NCBI GenBank assembly: GCA_052400665.1 | Contig: JBQTGK010000007.1 | Source of the DNA: JBQTGK01 sp052400665 | GTDB lineage: Bacteria > Bacteroidota > Bacteroidia > Bacteroidales > Marinifilaceae | DNA: 64,000 nt | Reading direction: 5' to 3' (one strand) | Notes under the pieces: model-generated | Databases searched by the model: none | What the model was told of the DNA's origin: nothing | The model's input: the letters and a program-made list of their open reading frames with translations, nothing else | Shown here: piece by piece, positions 60,788 to 64,000 of the stretch | Numbering within the stretch: position 1 is the first letter of the stretch | Layout of the letters: every line of letters begins with the position of its first letter | Position numbers and translations under genes: made by a program

Positions 60788-62073
60788 ATTTTGCAAACGT
60801 AAAAATATGGGGAGAATTTGTCGGCATCATTCTTTGGAATGATGAAAAGCAGTCTGCTACTTTTGAATTCGACCCAGGCTTTGTTTCAAAAGGATGGGAT
60901 TTAGCTCCTCTTAAAATGTCAATCAAAAATAGGCAGCGCATCTTCTCATTTCCTGAATTAACAAAAATAGCAACATTCAGTGGTTTACCTGGTTTATTAG
61001 CTGATGCCTTACCCGATAAATATGGCAATGCTTTAATGGATAGATGGCTTGCTCAGCAAGGTCGCCCTGCAGGTAGCATGAACCCTGTGGAAAAGCTTTG
61101 TTTTATTGGCTTTCGTGGAATGGGTGCATTGGAATTTGAACCGTCTGAATTTAAAGCCACTAAAAACACCTATAAAGTAGAAGTAGACAATTTGGTAAGC
61201 ATAGCTCAAAAAATGCTGAACCAAAGAGAAGATTTCAATGCCAATATTTCAACCGACGAAGAAAAAGCAATGAATGAGATTCTTAAAATAGGTACTTCTG
61301 CAGGTGGCGCAAGACCCAAAGCAATTATTGCATACAATAAAAAAACGGGAGCAGTAAAGTCTGGGCAAACAAAAGCACCCAAAGGCTTCGAGCATTACCT
61401 CATAAAATTAGATGGTGTAAGCGATACCCAATTTGGTGAAACTGAAGGCTACGGTAGAGTTGAAATGGCCTATTACAAAATGGCTTTAGCCTGTGGAATT
61501 GACATGATGCCCTGCGAATTACTAGAAGAAAATGGCAGAGCTCACTTTTTAACCCAACGATTCGACAGAGAAGGAGGCTCAACCAAACACCACATACAAA
61601 CCTGGTGTGCCATGGCGCATTTTGATTTCGATAATGTTGGAATGTACGGTTACGAACAACTGTTTCAAACCATGCGCATATTGCGTTTATCATACCCGCA
61701 AGCCGAACAACTATTCAGAAGAATGGTTTTTAATGTGATTGCCCGAAATTGCGATGACCATACCAAGAATTTTGCATTTAGATTAAAACAAGGTGAAAAG
61801 TGGGAACTAACTCCTGCTTACGATGTATGCCACGCATACCGTCCTGACAGCATTTGGGTCAGTCAGCAATCACTCAGCGTAAATGGCAAACGAAAAAATA
61901 TTCAAAAGCAGGACTTATTAGCTGTGGCAAAAGCTATGAATATCAAAAAGGCTGAATCCATTATCAACCATATTGACATAACCGTAAGCAACTGGAATAC
62001 TTTTGCTGAAGAGCAAAAGCTTAGAACAGACCTGCGTGATGCCATTAATAATACCTTAATTACTTATAAATAG
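60781..62073 (+). CDS. HipA-like serine/threonine kinase toxin
   Basis: A 430-residue HipA-family kinase. HipA_N couple domain (about 5-105, GLPGLLADALPDKYGN at about 65). Kinase domain: Gly-rich loop GTSAGGARPKAII (about 180), lysine region HYLIKLDGV, hinge HFLTQRFDREGG, catalytic NVIARNCDDHTKNFAF with the Asp at about 325, and metal-binding TPAYDVCHA. All key residues are present, so it should be active. In E. coli HipA phosphorylates glutamyl-tRNA synthetase; the target here is unknown. It lies between pglZ and brxL, so it is embedded in the BREX locus. Confidence 0.88.
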   Translation: MVNFANVKIWGEFVGIILWNDEKQSATFEFDPGFVSKGWDLAPLKMSIKNRQRIFSFPELTKIATFSGLPGLLADALPDKYGNALMDRWLAQQGRPAGSMNPVEKLCFIGFRGMGALEFEPSEFKATKNTYKVEVDNLVSIAQKMLNQREDFNANISTDEEKAMNEILKIGTSAGGARPKAIIAYNKKTGAVKSGQTKAPKGFEHYLIKLDGVSDTQFGETEGYGRVEMAYYKMALACGIDMMPCELLEENGRAHFLTQRFDREGGSTKHHIQTWCAMAHFDFDNVGMYGYEQLFQTMRILRLSYPQAEQLFRRMVFNVIARNCDDHTKNFAFRLKQGEKWELTPAYDVCHAYRPDSIWVSQQSLSVNGKRKNIQKQDLLAVAKAMNIKKAESIINHIDITVSNWNTFAEEQKLRTDLRDAINNTLITYK

Positions 62074-62091
62074 ACAAACACACCGCATAAT

Positions 62092-64000
62092 ATGAGCACT
62101 TTAAAAGAAAAAATAATCCAACATTTTGAAGGTAAGGTTGTACGCAAAGATTTAACCGCTATAGTTAAAGGAAACAACCCTGTTCCCGCTTATGTATTAG
62201 AATATCTGTTAGGACAATATTGTGCCATAGATGATGAAGAAATTATTAATGCAGGTATCGAAAAAGTAAGAAGTGTTATTCGTAGTAATTATGTACATCG
62301 CTCCGATGCAGAAATTGTAAAAGCAAAAATTCGTGATACGGGTAGTTACAAGATTATCGACAAAATCACTGTATCGCTGAACGATAAAGCCAACATTTAT
62401 GAAGCTGAGTTTGCTAACCTTGGTTTAAAAAAAGTACCCATTGCCGATGCCATGGTAATGGAAAATCAAAAGCTTTTAAGTGGTGGCGGTGTTTGGTGCA
62501 TTTTAAGTATGGGGTATTCTCATGCAGAAGAAACTTCAATACGTTGGATAATTGTTGATTTAAAACCTATTCAGGTATCAAATGTTAGCCTGGATGAATA
62601 TGTGCAAGCTCGTAAATCTTTTACTACAGATGAATGGTTGGATGTAATGATGCACAGCATCGGATTAAATCCGGAATACTTTAGCCGTAGGGATAAATTT
62701 ATTCAGCTTTCACGATTGATAACACATGTCGAGAACAACTACAACTTTATAGAACTGGGCCCAAAAGGCACAGGTAAATCGCACATCTTTTCAGAACTTT
62801 CCCCACATGGTGTATTGGTATCTGGTGGTGATGTATCCAAAGCCCGTTTGTTTGTAAATAACACAGGCAACAAAATTGGCTTGGTAGGTTATTGGGATGT
62901 AATAGCGTTAGATGAGTTCGAACAGGAAAAAGGCGGTAAACGAACCGACGGAGATTTGGTGAAAATCATGCAAAATTACATGGCGAACCAATCTTTCAAT
63001 CGTGGAAAAGAAACCTATCAGGCAACAGCATCTTTGGCATTTGTAGGCAATACTAAACGCACAGTGCCATACATGCTCAAAAATTCACATCTATTCGAAT
63101 CAATTCCTGAAGGGTATATCAAAGGTGCATTCTTAGATAGAATGCACATGTACATACCAGGTTGGGAAGTAAGAATTTTAAAATCTTCTACTTTTTCTAA
63201 TGAGTATGGCTTTATTGTAGATTATTTGGCTGAGCTATTGCGAGAGCTTCGTAAGTTTGATTATTCGGGTTTACTAGATGACAAAGTTTCATTTGATGGT
63301 TCGTTAACCACAAGGGATAAAACCGCTATCCGTAAATCTTTTTCAGGATTAGTAAAGATAATTTACCCGCACAAAGAATTAACTGAAGCTGAATTACTGG
63401 AACTATTAGATTTTTGTGTGGAAGGTAGAAAACGTGTAAAAGATCAATTGTACATCATAGATGAAACATTCAGAACTGAACCCGTTGACTTTACATATAC
63501 ACTGATTTCAAGTGGGAAACAGTATAGCCCTGAAACATTAGAAAATTTGAACTATAAGGCTGCTGTTCAAGTACAAAAAGAACATCAGGAAGAGGAAAAT
63601 CCAACAGAGACTAAAAACACTGCTAAGGTAAAATTAGAGCCCCATCAAGTAATTTTAAAAGACAATCAGACAGGTATTTCTTACAAAAAACTTTTTGCTG
63701 ATTACCTAAGAGATACAAATTGCATTACCATCCAGGATCCATACATCCGACTCCCTTACCAATTTAAAAATTTGTTGGAGTTTTGTGTAATGCTCGGGAA
63801 TACAAAATCACCTGAACAGGAAATTAACCTTGAAGTGGTTACTTGGAACGATGAAGAACACATAGCTGAGTCAATAGCCAATTTCGAGGAAATACAATCT
63901 AGCTTAATCGACCTTGGTATACATCTTACCTATCGTATAGAAAAACATCACGATAGATTTATCGCAGCAGATAATGGTTGGAAAATATCATTAGGAAGAG
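62092..64000 (+). CDS. brxL: BrxL Lon-like AAA+ protein, BREX type I (cut by window end)
   Basis: The frame starts MSTLKEKIIQHFEGKVVRKD at 62092, 18 bases after hipA, and stays open for 636 codons to the window edge. An N-terminal DUF4357/BrxL domain, Walker A GPKGTGKSHIFSEL at about 223, Walker B VIALDEFEQE at about 270. The C-terminal part, DRFIAADNGWKISLGR, belongs to the tail conserved in BrxL. About 30-50 residues should be missing. BrxL is the AAA+ effector required for phage restriction in type I BREX, and it binds DNA as a multimer. Confidence 0.93.
   Translation, partial: MSTLKEKIIQHFEGKVVRKDLTAIVKGNNPVPAYVLEYLLGQYCAIDDEEIINAGIEKVRSVIRSNYVHRSDAEIVKAKIRDTGSYKIIDKITVSLNDKANIYEAEFANLGLKKVPIADAMVMENQKLLSGGGVWCILSMGYSHAEETSIRWIIVDLKPIQVSNVSLDEYVQARKSFTTDEWLDVMMHSIGLNPEYFSRRDKFIQLSRLITHVENNYNFIELGPKGTGKSHIFSELSPHGVLVSGGDVSKARLFVNNTGNKIGLVGYWDVIALDEFEQEKGGKRTDGDLVKIMQNYMANQSFNRGKETYQATASLAFVGNTKRTVPYMLKNSHLFESIPEGYIKGAFLDRMHMYIPGWEVRILKSSTFSNEYGFIVDYLAELLRELRKFDYSGLLDDKVSFDGSLTTRDKTAIRKSFSGLVKIIYPHKELTEAELLELLDFCVEGRKRVKDQLYIIDETFRTEPVDFTYTLISSGKQYSPETLENLNYKAAVQVQKEHQEEENPTETKNTAKVKLEPHQVILKDNQTGISYKKLFADYLRDTNCITIQDPYIRLPYQFKNLLEFCVMLGNTKSPEQEINLEVVTWNDEEHIAESIANFEEIQSSLIDLGIHLTYRIEKHHDRFIAADNGWKISLGR

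Larger units (their letters stand above)
41236..64000. mobile_element. Integrated element at the 3' end of mnmE (right end outside the window)
   Basis: From the mnmE stop onward the genes are no longer housekeeping: integrase, HTH proteins, a primase/helicase module, unknowns, and then a BREX locus with HipBA. The integrase gene starts 580 bases from the mnmE end and reads into the element. No conjugation genes are visible in the window, so self-transfer cannot be judged. The extent on the right is unknown. Confidence 0.8.

Overview
The window is chromosomal DNA of a low-GC Bacteroidota bacterium, with an integrated element filling its last third. Four things support this: a DUF4295 gene directly after rpmB-rpmG, repeated TAnnTTTG-type -7 promoter elements, a LexA-like/dinB/short dnaE mutagenesis cassette, and a SecA of about 1,100 residues. 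An anaerobic or facultative marine Marinilabiliales-type host would fit the sulfide-dependent type of thiazole synthase, but that placement is inference.

Core region, 1-41.25 kb. On the minus strand come rimO, ftsY, a DUF4295-rpmG-rpmB ribosomal operon, a YitT-family membrane protein, and an SOS-type cassette (dnaE, dinB) divergent from a self-cleaving LexA-like repressor. Two operator-like repeats lie between dinB and the repressor. Next are an ECF sigma factor with a membrane partner, then a TPP-riboswitch-controlled thiamine operon (thi4-type gene, thiE, thiC) that ends in a decayed thiD and a second broken reading frame. After that come a flavin reductase, an M3 peptidase, proB-proA, a membrane-anchored MutS-like ATPase, lgt and secA. 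Upstream of secA is a small exported protein ending in an R-A-P-G motif. Then follow ferritin, a patatin, a KefB-like antiporter, nhaA with a two-component system between two identical tRNA-Leu(UAG) genes, small unknown genes, and mnmE.

Integrated element, 41.24 kb to the window end. It starts at the 3' end of mnmE, where an 18-bp segment is a candidate attachment site. Phased short repeats follow, then a small zinc-ribbon/HTH protein, a tyrosine integrase, further HTH proteins and a primase/helicase-like replication module. Its cargo is a complete-order type I BREX phage-defence locus: XRE regulator, brxA, brxB, brxC, pglX, pglZ, and brxL, which runs off the window. A HipB-HipA toxin-antitoxin pair sits between pglZ and brxL. 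An interspersed palindromic repeat sits between pglX and pglZ.

The most notable unassigned signal is upstream of secA. A short exported protein with a C-terminal R-A-P-G is followed by hairpins, two of which have interchangeable arms, and the last of these covers the secA ribosome-binding region. This has the architecture of a secretion-monitoring translational arrest peptide (SecM / ApcA / ApdA / ApdP type). Other points of interest are the BREX/HipBA composite with its own operator-like palindromes, and the paired SOS operators whose differences compensate each other.
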